From Rothia endophytica (GTDB taxonomy: Bacteria > Actinomycetota > Actinomycetes > Actinomycetales > Micrococcaceae): 64,000 nucleotides of DNA. Numbering within the stretch: position 1 is the first letter of the stretch; the number at the start of each line of letters is the position of its first letter. A model generated the notes under the pieces. The model saw nothing but the letters and a program-made list of their open reading frames with translations. It was not told the origin of the DNA and did no database searches. Both the position numbers and the translations under genes were made by a program. The DNA is taken from assembly GCF_928381505.1 (NCBI RefSeq), contig NZ_CAKMSJ010000004.1:62001-126000 (forward strand), read 5' to 3'. Shown piece after piece: positions 24,353 through 33,399 of this stretch.

Positions 24353-25641
24353 ACATTCGCGAATCAATCTCGCTAGCCTTCAGTAGCTTACGCACCAACA
24401 AGATGCGCTCTTTCCTCACCTTGCTCGGCATCATCGTGGGTATCTCCTCGGTAATTGCCATTCTTACTCTGGGTCATGCGCTCAAGATGCAGACCACCCA
24501 GTCCATCGTCAGTTCTGGCGCCAATGACCTCATGGTGCAGGTGACCGAGCGACCCAAGGAGGGAGAAGAGGACACATCAACCAGTAATGATCCCTATGCC
24601 GCCATGTACGGTGGGGGTGGAGCTGCCCCTGATGAAGCCTCAAAACTTGATGTCGATGATATTCAGCGCATCAAGGACGCTATGGGGGATAAAATCTCCG
24701 GTGTGCCGGTGGGTAGTGCCTACGGTGGTATGGGCGTGACCCTCTATAACGGGGAACGGAGCCAGTCAGCGAGTGTTTCCCCGGTGAACTTGGACTTCTT
24801 AGAGCTTGAGAAAGTCAATATCACCTACGGTCGCACCATGACCCAGACCGATATTGATCACCGCCGCCCGGTGATCTTGATTTCCGAATCCCAGATGTTC
24901 TCCCTCTTCGATAGCCCAGAGGACGCTATCGGTGGGGAGGTCGAGCTGGATGCTCAGGGTTCTAGCTCCAGCGCCGTGGTAGTGGGTGTCTTTGCCCCCA
25001 ACACCTCTGGCGGTCTCTTACTCTCGTCCACCGACGATATTACCTACACGCCCTACACTAATAGCGGTGCGCTGGGTTATAAGGAGGAATCGTGGGCTAG
25101 CCTCACGGTGCGTCCGGCTGAAGGTCAGGACCTCGTGCAGGTTAAGTCCCAGCTGCAGGCTGTGCTGACGGGTATGTACCGATCCAATGAAAACTTCCAT
25201 GCAGAAATCCAGGACTTCCAGGCATCCACGGACGCTTTTAACCAGGTTCTGGACGGTATCAGCGCGGCCATTTCGGCTATCGCTGGTATTTCCTTGCTGG
25301 TGGGTGGCATTGGCGTCATGAACATCATGCTGGTGACCGTCACCGAACGTACTCGTGAGATCGGTATACGCAAGGCGCTAGGCGCCACCCGCGGCGCCAT
25401 TCGTTTGCAGTTCGTGGTTGAAGCGATGATTGTCTGCCTAGTTGGCGGTGTGATCGGTGTGCTTTTGGGCGGCGCCCTGGGCATGTTCGGCTCCACCTTC
25501 ATCAGCGAAATGACCTTCCCCCCGGTCAGTGTAGTCTTGCTGGCGCTAGGTTTCTCGCTGGGTATCGGGCTCTTCTTTGGCTACTACCCCGCTAATAAGG
25601 CGGCAAAGTTGGACCCCATCGACGCTCTGCGTTACGAATAA
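24349..25641 (+). CDS. ABC transporter permease, MacB/FtsX family
   Basis: A 430-residue permease with the MacB plan. One N-terminal membrane segment (about 20-42, SFLTLLGIIVGISSVIAIL) precedes a large extracellular MacB core domain (about 50-285). Three C-terminal membrane segments form the FtsX domain (GISLLVGGIGVMNIMLVTVTERTREIGIRKALGATR and onward). It overlaps the ATPase gene by four bases (ATGA), so the two are translationally coupled. It ends shortly before a strong terminator. Confidence 0.92.
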   Translation: MNIRESISLAFSSLRTNKMRSFLTLLGIIVGISSVIAILTLGHALKMQTTQSIVSSGANDLMVQVTERPKEGEEDTSTSNDPYAAMYGGGGAAPDEASKLDVDDIQRIKDAMGDKISGVPVGSAYGGMGVTLYNGERSQSASVSPVNLDFLELEKVNITYGRTMTQTDIDHRRPVILISESQMFSLFDSPEDAIGGEVELDAQGSSSSAVVVGVFAPNTSGGLLLSSTDDITYTPYTNSGALGYKEESWASLTVRPAEGQDLVQVKSQLQAVLTGMYRSNENFHAEIQDFQASTDAFNQVLDGISAAISAIAGISLLVGGIGVMNIMLVTVTERTREIGIRKALGATRGAIRLQFVVEAMIVCLVGGVIGVLLGGALGMFGSTFISEMTFPPVSVVLLALGFSLGIGLFFGYYPANKAAKLDPIDALRYE

Positions 25642-25663
25642 TCACTAAAACACTCGCACCCAT

Positions 25664-25714
25664 AAAACACCCCGTCTGTCAGCTGTTTGAGCTGGATATC
25701 AGACGGGGTGTTTT
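25664..25714. terminator. Terminator after the MacAB-like operon
   Basis: The arms AAAACACCCCGTCTG and CAGACGGGGTGTTTT are perfectly complementary over 15 bp and enclose a short loop region. The downstream arm ends in TTTTG. It also serves the convergent gene at 25782. Confidence 0.85.
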
Positions 25715-25781
25715 GTTCTCCTAGAATTCAGGGAAGGCGCTGGGGCAAGTGACATGCGCATTCACCTTCCCCACTTAGCTC

Positions 25782-27437
25782 CTAGCGCAGAGTCTGCCCA
25801 ATCTTCAGATGAATCAGGCTGGGGCCTTTGGTGGCAAGGGCGCGTGTGACGGTATCCGCCAGGGTGTCCATGGTGGCGCTAAAACCGGTGGCACCGAAGC
25901 CCTCTGCCAGCTTTACCCAGTCTGGTTGCACTAGGTTGACAGCGACGTCTGCGATGCCGCGGTCGCGTTCGTTCTGGCGGATCTCTCCGTAACCACCGTT
26001 ATCCACGCAGATAATGGGTAGGCCAAGTTTCTGTTCCACCGCCGTCATGATTTCTTGCACCGCAAACATCAGTGCGCCATCGCCCAGTAAGCAGACCACC
26101 GGACGTTCGGGCGCGGCAACCTTGGCGCCGACCGCAGCGGGCAGACCATAACCCAGAGTGGCGTAGGTTGCCATGTAGAGCAGGGAGTTGGGTTTGGGTG
26201 CCCGGTAGAAGGTGGTCGTGCCCATGTAGGTGACTTGGGATGAGTCACCGGCAATGATGGTGTCCTCAGGCAGAACTTCCATGATCAACTCGTTGAGCTG
26301 CGCGAGTTCGGGGGCGATTGCGCGTCCTTCATTGTCGAGGGCATCAAAGACTTCTTGCAAGTCGCGGTGCGGGCGGGAATCCTGGGTGACCCCCTGCGCC
26401 GCTAGCGCCTTGAGCAGTTGGGGTACCACAGCTTTTGAGTTACCCGGTAGCTCAATATCAGGGGTGATGTTGGTGAGCATCTGGGCCCGTTCAATATCAA
26501 CACGGATGACCGGTCCGGCAGGGTGAATATCCCCCTCCCAGAGCTCAGCTTCACCGATTTTTGAACCGATAATCAGCATGGCATCTGCCTGCTGGCAGAA
26601 GGTATGGGCGGCGGTCAGGCGCAGGTCTGCGCCCAGGGATAGGCGGTGCTTCTCAGGAATGGCGCCCTTGCCGTTGACCGAGGTCAGCACCGGAGCTTCA
26701 AGGGTCTCAGCTAGAAGTAGCAGGTCATTGGCCGCCGCGATGGAGCCACCGCCGGCGATAATGACCGGGTTTTTAGATGCTGCCAGTATGCGGGCGGCTT
26801 CTTCAACGTCCTCGGCTGGTGCTGGCTGAGGCTTGCCCAGGGGGCGGGCGGCGAGCAGCGCCTCATCCACCTCAATTTCTGCTTCTAGGACGTTGAGGGG
26901 CACCTCGATGTGGATGGGGCGGGGGCGCGAGTGTGCGAAGGCTCGGAAGGCGTTGTGAATGATATCCACTGCCTCTTCAGCTGAGTTCACGCGGCGGGAG
27001 AACTCAACAATGGAGTTGACTGCGCCGGTGGGGTTTTTGGTCTCGTGCAGAGCGCCGATATCGCGGAACTCGTGCCCGACTGGGCGGCCGGGGGACAGGA
27101 TAATCATGGGGCGGGATTCGGCGTAGGCGGTGGCTGCCCCCGAGAGGGAGTTGAGTAGGCCAGGGCCTGAAGTGGTGATGACGACGCCGGGTAGTCCGCG
27201 GGTCTGCGACCAACCGTCTGCGCCGTAGGAGGCGCCCTGTTCATGCCGGGTTGTGACTGGCTTGATGCCCAGCTCCTCTAGATGGCGGTAGAACTCAAGG
27301 TTGTGGGTGCCGGGAATGCCAAAGACTGTGTCGATGCCGTAATTACGCAGGGTTGCCAGAATCGCGTAACCGGCGTTGCGGCGAGGCTCGGTGGTGCCTG
27401 CGCGCTGGGGAGAGTGTGCCAAGAGGGTGCCTTTCAT
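25782..27437 (-). CDS. Thiamine-diphosphate-dependent enzyme (acetolactate synthase/AruI superfamily)
   Basis: A 551-residue ThDP enzyme with the usual three domains: N-terminal PYR domain (GIDTVFGIPGTHNLEFYRHLEE; catalytic Glu in TTRHEQGASYGADG; TTSGPGLLNSLSGAATAY), a central domain (PVIIAGGGSIAAANDLL) and a C-terminal PP domain with the cofactor motif GDGALMFAVQEIMTAVEQ ending in VDNGGYGEIR. The GIPGTHNLEFYR start and length resemble 5-guanidino-2-oxopentanoate decarboxylases (AruI) more than biosynthetic IlvB. Benzoylformate-decarboxylase-like or oxalyl-CoA-decarboxylase-like roles are not excluded. It is followed by a shared terminator and lies 97 bases downstream of the LacI gene on the same strand. 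Confidence 0.75.
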   Translation of the reverse strand: MKGTLLAHSPQRAGTTEPRRNAGYAILATLRNYGIDTVFGIPGTHNLEFYRHLEELGIKPVTTRHEQGASYGADGWSQTRGLPGVVITTSGPGLLNSLSGAATAYAESRPMIILSPGRPVGHEFRDIGALHETKNPTGAVNSIVEFSRRVNSAEEAVDIIHNAFRAFAHSRPRPIHIEVPLNVLEAEIEVDEALLAARPLGKPQPAPAEDVEEAARILAASKNPVIIAGGGSIAAANDLLLLAETLEAPVLTSVNGKGAIPEKHRLSLGADLRLTAAHTFCQQADAMLIIGSKIGEAELWEGDIHPAGPVIRVDIERAQMLTNITPDIELPGNSKAVVPQLLKALAAQGVTQDSRPHRDLQEVFDALDNEGRAIAPELAQLNELIMEVLPEDTIIAGDSSQVTYMGTTTFYRAPKPNSLLYMATYATLGYGLPAAVGAKVAAPERPVVCLLGDGALMFAVQEIMTAVEQKLGLPIICVDNGGYGEIRQNERDRGIADVAVNLVQPDWVKLAEGFGATGFSATMDTLADTVTRALATKGPSLIHLKIGQTLR

Positions 27438-27534
27438 CAGCAGTTGTCCGCTTTAGCATACGTGCTGGGCGCATAAATATTGCATATTTCCACCCCTGAA
27501 ATGTTATGCAGACCACAGTATGTTTATGGGTTGC

Positions 27535-28584
27535 TTATGAGCGGGAGCTTGGGGGCGCAGCTACGGAGCTACGTTCGATCAGAGGCATGGGTATGAGGAC
27601 CTCGTTGCCACTGGCTTCAACCCCATCAATAAGCTGCACCGGGTCTTCCTGTAGGAGTATCTGGGTAGCAGCCTGCCCCATTTCTGCATAGGGTAGCCGT
27701 AGCGTTGTCAGTCCGGGGTGTATGTAGCTGGCGAGTTCTTCATCGTCAAAAGATATAACTGAGACATCGCTGGGTACAGCAAGCCCCTGTTCATGCAGGG
27801 CGCGGTAGATTCCAAAAGCTACGCGATCATTAGCGGCGATGAAGGCGGTAATGCCTGAGGTGCGAGCCAAAATGGCTTTGGCGCCCTCGTAGCCAGTTTC
27901 ACTTTCCCAAAGAATACCCTCGTACTCATCAGCAAAAGTAAGCCCCGCCGCTGCCATTGCCTGGTCAACTCCAGCTATACGGCGCGGGATGTTCATGGTG
28001 CCTGGGTTTGCGGTGGGGTCTTCGGGACGGCCGATGAAAGCAATTTCTCTGTGCCCGTATTTCACCAGATAGTTCACGGCTGCCTGGCCGGCTGCAACTT
28101 CATTGGGAAGGATTGATGCAATGCCTGTGGCGCGGCCATTTACTACGACGGCTGGTTGGTTGGTGGGGATATCAACCTTCTCTAGGTCACGAGCTCTCAT
28201 GAGACCCAGAATGTAGCCGTCTACCTGGCGGCTTTTCATAGAATCTAGGGCTTTTGCCCAACGGGACGGTTGGTGTTCGGTTTCAGCCATAAGAACCATC
28301 TGAGCGTGACGTTCAGCGACCTCAAGAATTCCGTGAGTCATGGCAGAGGCGAAGCGGGTGGTGAGTACCTCATCTGAGATGAAAGCTAGCGTATTGGTTT
28401 TTCCGGTGCGAAGTGTTTGTGCTGCCTGGTTTGGAGAGTATCCCAGTTCTTGAGCCGCCTTTTTGACACGTTCTACAGTTTCGGGCGAGATGCGGGCTTC
28501 TTTGCTGTTGAGGACGAGAGAAACCGTTGCTTTGGATGCGCCGGAGCGCTCCGCTACGTCGGCGAGAGTAATTCGTCGTGCCAT
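27535..28584 (-). CDS. LacI family regulator of the sucrose genes
   Basis: A 349-residue LacI/GalR regulator with helix-turn-helix ITLADVAERSGASKATVSLVLN (residues about 5-26), hinge YSPNQAAQTLRTGKTNTLAF and an effector domain (AFIAANDRVAFGIYRAL; VSVISFDDEELASYIHPGLTTLRLPY). Divergent from a sucrose-type permease and GH32 hydrolase, with two copies of TAAATCGTTTTA between, so it probably represses them until sucrose or fructose binds (compare CscR/ScrR). Confidence 0.88.
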   Translation of the reverse strand: MARRITLADVAERSGASKATVSLVLNSKEARISPETVERVKKAAQELGYSPNQAAQTLRTGKTNTLAFISDEVLTTRFASAMTHGILEVAERHAQMVLMAETEHQPSRWAKALDSMKSRQVDGYILGLMRARDLEKVDIPTNQPAVVVNGRATGIASILPNEVAAGQAAVNYLVKYGHREIAFIGRPEDPTANPGTMNIPRRIAGVDQAMAAAGLTFADEYEGILWESETGYEGAKAILARTSGITAFIAANDRVAFGIYRALHEQGLAVPSDVSVISFDDEELASYIHPGLTTLRLPYAEMGQAATQILLQEDPVQLIDGVEASGNEVLIPMPLIERSSVAAPPSSRS

Positions 28585-28650
28585 ATCTGCCTTCGTTGGG
28601 GTTTAAGTTCATTCTCTATCAGTTTAAAGAAATTTAGAGATGAATGCTGG

Positions 28651-28662
28651 TAAATCGTTTTA
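28651..28662. promoter_or_regulatory. Putative LacI-type operator, copy 1, sucrose locus
   Basis: TAAATCGTTTTA is a CG-centred near-palindrome, followed by GCA. An identical 15-base word recurs 35 bases downstream. It lies between the regulator and the permease. Confidence 0.7.
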
Positions 28663-28685
28663 GCAGTGTGTTAGTGTAATCGTGA

Positions 28686-28697
28686 TAAATCGTTTTA
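28686..28697. promoter_or_regulatory. Putative LacI-type operator, copy 2, sucrose locus
   Basis: Second exact copy of TAAATCGTTTTAGCA. The 35-base centre-to-centre distance would allow two dimers, or one tetramer, to hold the promoter between them. It lies 51 bases before the permease start. Confidence 0.7.
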
Positions 28698-28748
28698 GCA
28701 CCTTGGCTCCTTCGGTCAGCAGCTTCAACCGCACAGATAGGTCACTCT

Positions 28749-30026
28749 ATGCAAGCGCTAAAAAACCCCTCATATCTCCAAAGCTCCGCTACCTTCCTCC
28801 TCTTCTTCGCGTCCTGGGGCATTTGGTGGTCTTTCTTCCAGATTTGGCTCACCAACGAAGAACAGGGGCTGGGTTTCTCTGGTACCCAAGTGGGAACCCT
28901 CTACTCCATCAACTCTATCGGCACCCTGGTCGTCATGCTCTTCTATGGCACAACTCAGGACCGTCTTGGTCTCAAGAAGAATTTGGCTGTCCTTGCCAGC
29001 GTCATTATGGCACTGACCGGCCCCTTTATGATTTGGGTTTACCAGCCCCTTCTCGAAAGCAACTTCTTGCTTGGCGCGGTGCTGGGTTCCGTGGTTCTCT
29101 CTTTTGGCTTTCTTGCAGCTGCTGGTCTGCTCGAAGCAATCAGTGAACGTTACAGCCGCGTCTATAACTTTGAATATGGACAGGCGCGTATGTGGGGCTC
29201 TATTGGCTACGCCCTAGTAGCATTAGCTGCTGGCTTCCTCTTCACCATCAATCCCCACATTAACTTCTGGCTAGGTTCCTTTTTTGGCCTCCTCTGCTTG
29301 CTGATTCAGGTTTTCTGGAAAAATGAACCCGTCCCCGCCAATACCATTGCCGTCAACGTCGCTGATGCAACCCCAGGTATCCGCGAGATGGTTGGTCTTC
29401 TCAAGCTGAAGTCCCTCTGGGCCGTCATCGGATTCGTCTTCCTCTCCTGGACCTTCTACACCGTCTTTGATCAACAGATGTTCCCCGAGTTCTACACCAA
29501 CCTTTTCGAAACCCAGGAACAGGGCCAGCGTATATATGGCGTGCTCAACTCCGTACAGGTCTTTGTTGAAGCTCTTATGATGGGAATCGTACCCCTGATT
29601 ATGCGCCGTTTTGGCGTCAAGACCACTCTCATGATGGGTATTGGCGTCATGCTCGTACGTATCTTGGGTTGTGCCCTCTTCACTGACCCCGTAGTCATCT
29701 CCTTCGTCAAGATGCTGCACGCTCCGGAAGTGGCCCTTTGCATCCTGCCGGTCTTCCGCTACTTCACCCTCCATTTCAATCCCGCACTCTCTGCAACCCT
29801 TTACATGGTTGGTTTCCAGATCGCATCGCAGATCGGTAACGTCATTCTCTCCCCGGTTCTCGGTAGTGTGCGTGATTCTCTTGGCTACCAGCCCACCTTC
29901 TTCATTGTGGCGGGTGTTGTGGCAGTTGCCTTCATCTACGGTCTCTTCATCCTCAAGAACGATGACGAACAGGTAGATGGTGACCCCTTTGTTCGCCAGC
30001 CTAAGCGCGCCCGCGTAGCTGCCTAA
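28749..30026 (+). CDS. cscB: LacY/CscB-type MFS permease, probable sucrose:proton symporter
   Basis: A 425-residue transporter with 12 membrane segments, related to the oligosaccharide:H+ symporter family. It has the N-terminal FLLFFASWGIWWSFFQIWL, an acidic residue in the GLLEAISERYSRVYNFEYGQARMWGSIGYA segment typical of LacY/CscB, and SWTFYTVFDQQMFPEFYTNLF in TM7. With a GH32 hydrolase immediately downstream and a LacI regulator upstream, sucrose is the most likely substrate. The ATG at 28749 has GTCACTCT before it, a weak ribosome site. The symbol is by analogy with the csc operon. Confidence 0.8.
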   Translation: MQALKNPSYLQSSATFLLFFASWGIWWSFFQIWLTNEEQGLGFSGTQVGTLYSINSIGTLVVMLFYGTTQDRLGLKKNLAVLASVIMALTGPFMIWVYQPLLESNFLLGAVLGSVVLSFGFLAAAGLLEAISERYSRVYNFEYGQARMWGSIGYALVALAAGFLFTINPHINFWLGSFFGLLCLLIQVFWKNEPVPANTIAVNVADATPGIREMVGLLKLKSLWAVIGFVFLSWTFYTVFDQQMFPEFYTNLFETQEQGQRIYGVLNSVQVFVEALMMGIVPLIMRRFGVKTTLMMGIGVMLVRILGCALFTDPVVISFVKMLHAPEVALCILPVFRYFTLHFNPALSATLYMVGFQIASQIGNVILSPVLGSVRDSLGYQPTFFIVAGVVAVAFIYGLFILKNDDEQVDGDPFVRQPKRARVAA

Positions 30027-30072
30027 TACGTACTCCCTGCTCAGCACAGACCCTCCCATAGAAAGAGCCGTC

Positions 30073-31587
30073 ATGACAAACCAGCCTGATTCTCTCGCGA
30101 CCGATCCCCAAAGACTCGCTACCGAACTGACCCGCGCAGAAACCGGCAATGCTGCACTCCAAGCGCAGGTGCAGCAACGCTGGTACCCCTCCTTCCATAT
30201 CGCAGCCAAGGCGGGGTGGATTAACGATCCCAATGGCCTCTCTCACTTTGGGGGTCGCTATCAGGTATTTTTCCAGCACCACCCCTACTCCACTGCGTGG
30301 GGCCCCATGCACTGGGGGCATGTGTCATCTGAGAACATGGTGACCTGGCGCCGTGAACCCATTGCTCTGGCGCCGACTCTTGAAGCCGACCGTGATGGTG
30401 TGTTCTCTGGATCCGCTGTAACCGGTGACGACGGTCTACTGTATGCCTATTACACCGGGCATAGGTGGTCTAACGGGGTGAATGAAGATGAAGGCAGTGA
30501 CCAGGTGCAGTGTCTTGCTACGTCAGCAGACGGAGTGACCTTTGAGAAGAAAGGCGTGGTGGTCGAGGGCCCTGTTGAGCTACCGAACTTCCGTGACCCC
30601 AAGGTATTCCGCGAAGGGGAAACCTGGTACATGGTATTCGGGGCTACCTCTGCAGAGCATCGCGGTCAGGTGTGGATGTACACCTCAACTGACATGCTGA
30701 CATGGAATTTTGATTGCATTCTTTTTGAGGACCCCGACCCCGATGTTTTCATGCTGGAGTGCCCTGACTTCTTCAAGCTCGGCGATCACTGGGTGCTGAT
30801 TTACTGCCCCATGGGTGTGGCTAAGCGTGGGTATGAATCCCGCAACGGCCATAACGCTGGCTACGTGGTAGGAAACTGGGAACCTGGTGGAGAATTTGAA
30901 CAGCTCACCGATTATCGACTCATCGACTGGGGGCATAACTTTTATGCTCCTCAGACCTTTGAAACCGCGGATGGACGCAGGGTGGGCTACGGCTGGATGG
31001 GCTCCTTTACCTTGCCGCTGGCTTCTCAAGCTGAGGACGGCTGGGCAGGTCAGCTGACTGTGCCGCGTGAATTTACCCTGGGGCCTGATTTGTCTCTGCG
31101 AAATGCTCCTATTGCTGAATTGGAGCAGCTGCGCGGACAGGAGCGCGTGTTGGGAGCCCTTCGATTGGAACCTAACGAGAGCAAGACCCTACTCTCGGGG
31201 GTGGGCGCCTACGAATTTGAAGTGGTATTGAACCTGGCTGAAAGTGAGGCGGAACGGATTGGCTTTAAAGTAGGTTTGGGCGCAGATGGAAGCCACGCAT
31301 TCATTGGCCACGATGACCTATCAGGCCGGGTCTTCATTGACCGTCGTCTCACCGCTTGTGACGGTGGATATCGGGCTGCCCCAGCTCCTGACGGTGATCT
31401 ACTCAAACTGCGTGTTTTAGTTGATCGCGGCTCGATTGAGGTATTTGTTAACGACGGCGCTGAGTCGGTAACTTCCTTTGCTTTCTTTGGTGAAGGGGAA
31501 CGGGAGCTAGTGCTGACTGCTGAGTCGGGCTGCGCGGTCATCGAATCTATCACCCTCTGGGGCCTGGATAGTATCTGGGAGAACTAA
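30073..31587 (+). CDS. cscA: GH32 beta-fructofuranosidase (sucrose hydrolase)
   Basis: A cytoplasmic family 32 glycoside hydrolase of 504 residues that splits sucrose into glucose and fructose. The three family signatures are present: nucleophile WINDPNG (Asp near 52), FRDPKVF (stabiliser Asp near 175) and MLECPDFF (acid/base Glu near 228). A C-terminal beta-sandwich follows (about 350-500, ending in the LRVLVDRGSIEVFVNDG strand). There is no signal peptide. It lies 46 bases after the permease; since no sucrose PTS is seen, free sucrose rather than sucrose 6-phosphate is the likelier substrate. Confidence 0.92.
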   Translation: MTNQPDSLATDPQRLATELTRAETGNAALQAQVQQRWYPSFHIAAKAGWINDPNGLSHFGGRYQVFFQHHPYSTAWGPMHWGHVSSENMVTWRREPIALAPTLEADRDGVFSGSAVTGDDGLLYAYYTGHRWSNGVNEDEGSDQVQCLATSADGVTFEKKGVVVEGPVELPNFRDPKVFREGETWYMVFGATSAEHRGQVWMYTSTDMLTWNFDCILFEDPDPDVFMLECPDFFKLGDHWVLIYCPMGVAKRGYESRNGHNAGYVVGNWEPGGEFEQLTDYRLIDWGHNFYAPQTFETADGRRVGYGWMGSFTLPLASQAEDGWAGQLTVPREFTLGPDLSLRNAPIAELEQLRGQERVLGALRLEPNESKTLLSGVGAYEFEVVLNLAESEAERIGFKVGLGADGSHAFIGHDDLSGRVFIDRRLTACDGGYRAAPAPDGDLLKLRVLVDRGSIEVFVNDGAESVTSFAFFGEGERELVLTAESGCAVIESITLWGLDSIWEN

Positions 31588-31665
31588 TCGGCGGTCAGAT
31601 GCTACCTTGTCGAGAGAATGGGACCGCAAGCTGAAAACAGCAGTGCGTGGCGGAGCTTGATTAGA

Positions 31666-31715
31666 CGAAAATACCCGCTTTGTCTCGTCGGCACCCTCCA
31701 CCGTGGGTATTTTCG
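31666..31715. terminator. Bidirectional terminator
   Basis: The arms CGAAAATACCC and GGGTATTTTCG pair perfectly around a 28-base internal region. The A/T content of the arms provides a U-run in both directions. It lies between the convergent GH32 and symporter genes. Confidence 0.75.
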
Positions 31716-31747
31716 AAACAAAACGGGTACTTTCAGCTAAGCGCTCG

Positions 31748-33196
31748 CTAGCTGGGTCTTACTGAGTGCTGGTGGCGTTGCTGCAGGCGGACGTCCCAGG
31801 CGTTCATGACCTCAGACGAGGTGGGCTTGGTGAGTAGCGAGACCGCAACATAAACCACCAGCGAGGACGCTAGGCCGTAGTAAATAGGCTCGTTAGCGAG
31901 CACTCCAAAAATGGGCATAGACGCTAGAGTCACCACTGAACCGACTAGCATGGATGCCGCTGCGCCCGCACCAGTGCCACGGCGCCAGAGCAGGCCGCCC
32001 AGAATAGCAACCATCAGACCGCCGACCAGAATGTCGTAGGCGATGGTCAGAGAGGTGACGGTATCGGTCAGGAAAATTGCCAGGACGGTAGCAACCAAAC
32101 CGAGAATCAGCAGGTAGATCCGGTCAGTTGCCAGGGTGGCGCCCGAATCTCCGCCTTCTTCTTCAAGGGCGGGCTTGCCCGTCAAGAAGGGGATAACGTC
32201 CACGCGAGCCACGGTGGCTGAGGCAATCGATGCGCCGGAGGCGGTAGACATCATGGCGGCCACACCGGCAGCCAGTACCACCCCGCCCACACCTGCAGGT
32301 AGAAAATTCTGTGCGATGGTGGCGAAGGCGTCGTCCTGACTATCAAGAGAAGGGGCGAGTACCGCAGCCGCCATACCAATAACTGCACCGGCAACGCCGT
32401 AGAGGGAGATGTATACGCCCGAAGCGGCACCGCCCCAGCGGGCAACTTCGGGGGAGCGGGCGGAGAAGACTCGCTGCCAGATGTCCTGACCCACCAGAAT
32501 GCCCAGGGTGTAGATGACGAACATGGTGATGATGGAGTCCAGTCCCATAGAGCCGAGCTGGAAGAATTCGGCATCAAGACGCTCGGTGAGACCCTCCCAC
32601 CCGCCTGCCTTGGAGAGGGAGAAGGGCAGCATGAGGAGGAAAATGCCGACGGTCATAATGGCGAACTGCATCATGTCGGTCAGGGTGATGGACCACATGC
32701 CGCCGAGGAGGGAATAGCCAATGACCACGATGGATCCGAGCAGAATCGCCCAGGTGCGGTCCATGTCAAAGAGGACGCGGAAGATAGTGGCGTAGGCGGC
32801 GGTAGAGGTTACCGCGATCATGATGGTGTAGGCGAGCATAACGATTGAGGACACCTGGGTGGCACGAACCCCGTAGCGCAGGGTGAGCATTTGGGAGACG
32901 GTGTAGATTTTGAGCCGTGAAATGATGGGCGCAAAAACCAGGGAGAGCAGTAGGACGCCCGCCGCGATGGCAACGACCAGCCACATACCGGAAAGGCCGA
33001 ACTTGTACCCCAGACCTACGCCGCCCACTGTGGAAGCACCGCCCAGCACTACCGCGCTCATGGTGCCGGTATAAAGGAGCGGGCCCAGGCGTCGCCCGGC
33101 AACACGGAAGTCTTCGGTACTGTTGGCGCGGCGCTTGCCGAGGTACCCGAAGAAAACGAGGGCACCGAGGTAAAGCAGGATAATGGCGAGGTTCAT
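31748..33196 (-). CDS. Sodium:solute symporter (SSS family)
   Basis: A 482-residue transporter with about 13 membrane segments and the LeuT-like fold of the SSS/SLC5 family. It starts MNLAIILLYLGALVFFGYLGKR. TM1-2 contain the family region DFRVAGRRLGPLLYTGTMSAVVLGGASTVGG, and later SGASIASATVARVDV matches the second sodium-site helix. An in-frame start 59 codons upstream is rejected because that extension is not hydrophobic and AAGGGCG precedes ATG 33196. Substrates in the family include proline, pantothenate, carboxylates and amines. No neighbour fixes the substrate. Confidence 0.85.
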   Translation of the reverse strand: MNLAIILLYLGALVFFGYLGKRRANSTEDFRVAGRRLGPLLYTGTMSAVVLGGASTVGGVGLGYKFGLSGMWLVVAIAAGVLLLSLVFAPIISRLKIYTVSQMLTLRYGVRATQVSSIVMLAYTIMIAVTSTAAYATIFRVLFDMDRTWAILLGSIVVIGYSLLGGMWSITLTDMMQFAIMTVGIFLLMLPFSLSKAGGWEGLTERLDAEFFQLGSMGLDSIITMFVIYTLGILVGQDIWQRVFSARSPEVARWGGAASGVYISLYGVAGAVIGMAAAVLAPSLDSQDDAFATIAQNFLPAGVGGVVLAAGVAAMMSTASGASIASATVARVDVIPFLTGKPALEEEGGDSGATLATDRIYLLILGLVATVLAIFLTDTVTSLTIAYDILVGGLMVAILGGLLWRRGTGAGAAASMLVGSVVTLASMPIFGVLANEPIYYGLASSLVVYVAVSLLTKPTSSEVMNAWDVRLQQRHQHSVRPS

Positions 33197-33340
33197 GGGT
33201 CGCCCTTCGTGGTGATACGGCTTTAAGGTCGTGATGTAGCATACGCGATGGTTGTCACATATAGAAATTGTTGGTGAGCCTAGGAAGGCGTTTGTAGATT
33301 CCCCGCTGACCTCGATACGAGGAATACCTAATAACCGCAT

Positions 33341-33380
33341 AAAAGCGTTGCACGCCAGGGGAATGGCGTGCAACGCTTTT
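33341..33380. terminator. Strong terminator after the lactose permease gene
   Basis: A perfect 17-bp stem, AAAAGCGTTGCACGCCA / TGGCGTGCAACGCTTTT, has a six-base loop. On the minus strand the arm ends in TTTT. It separates the permease from the symporter gene downstream. Confidence 0.9.
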
Positions 33381-33399
33381 GGGGTTCAGCAGAATACTT

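Noticed and set aside
25782..27437. Annotation as acetolactate synthase (IlvB)
   Set aside because: The N-terminal signature and lack of a neighbouring ilvN/ilvC favour a catabolic decarboxylase group, so only the superfamily is stated.
29271..30233. 320-codon minus-strand ORF opposite the sucrose permease and hydrolase genes
   Set aside because: Composition (runs of Glu, Asp, His, Gly) is that of an antisense shadow, and the opposite strand carries complete family motifs.
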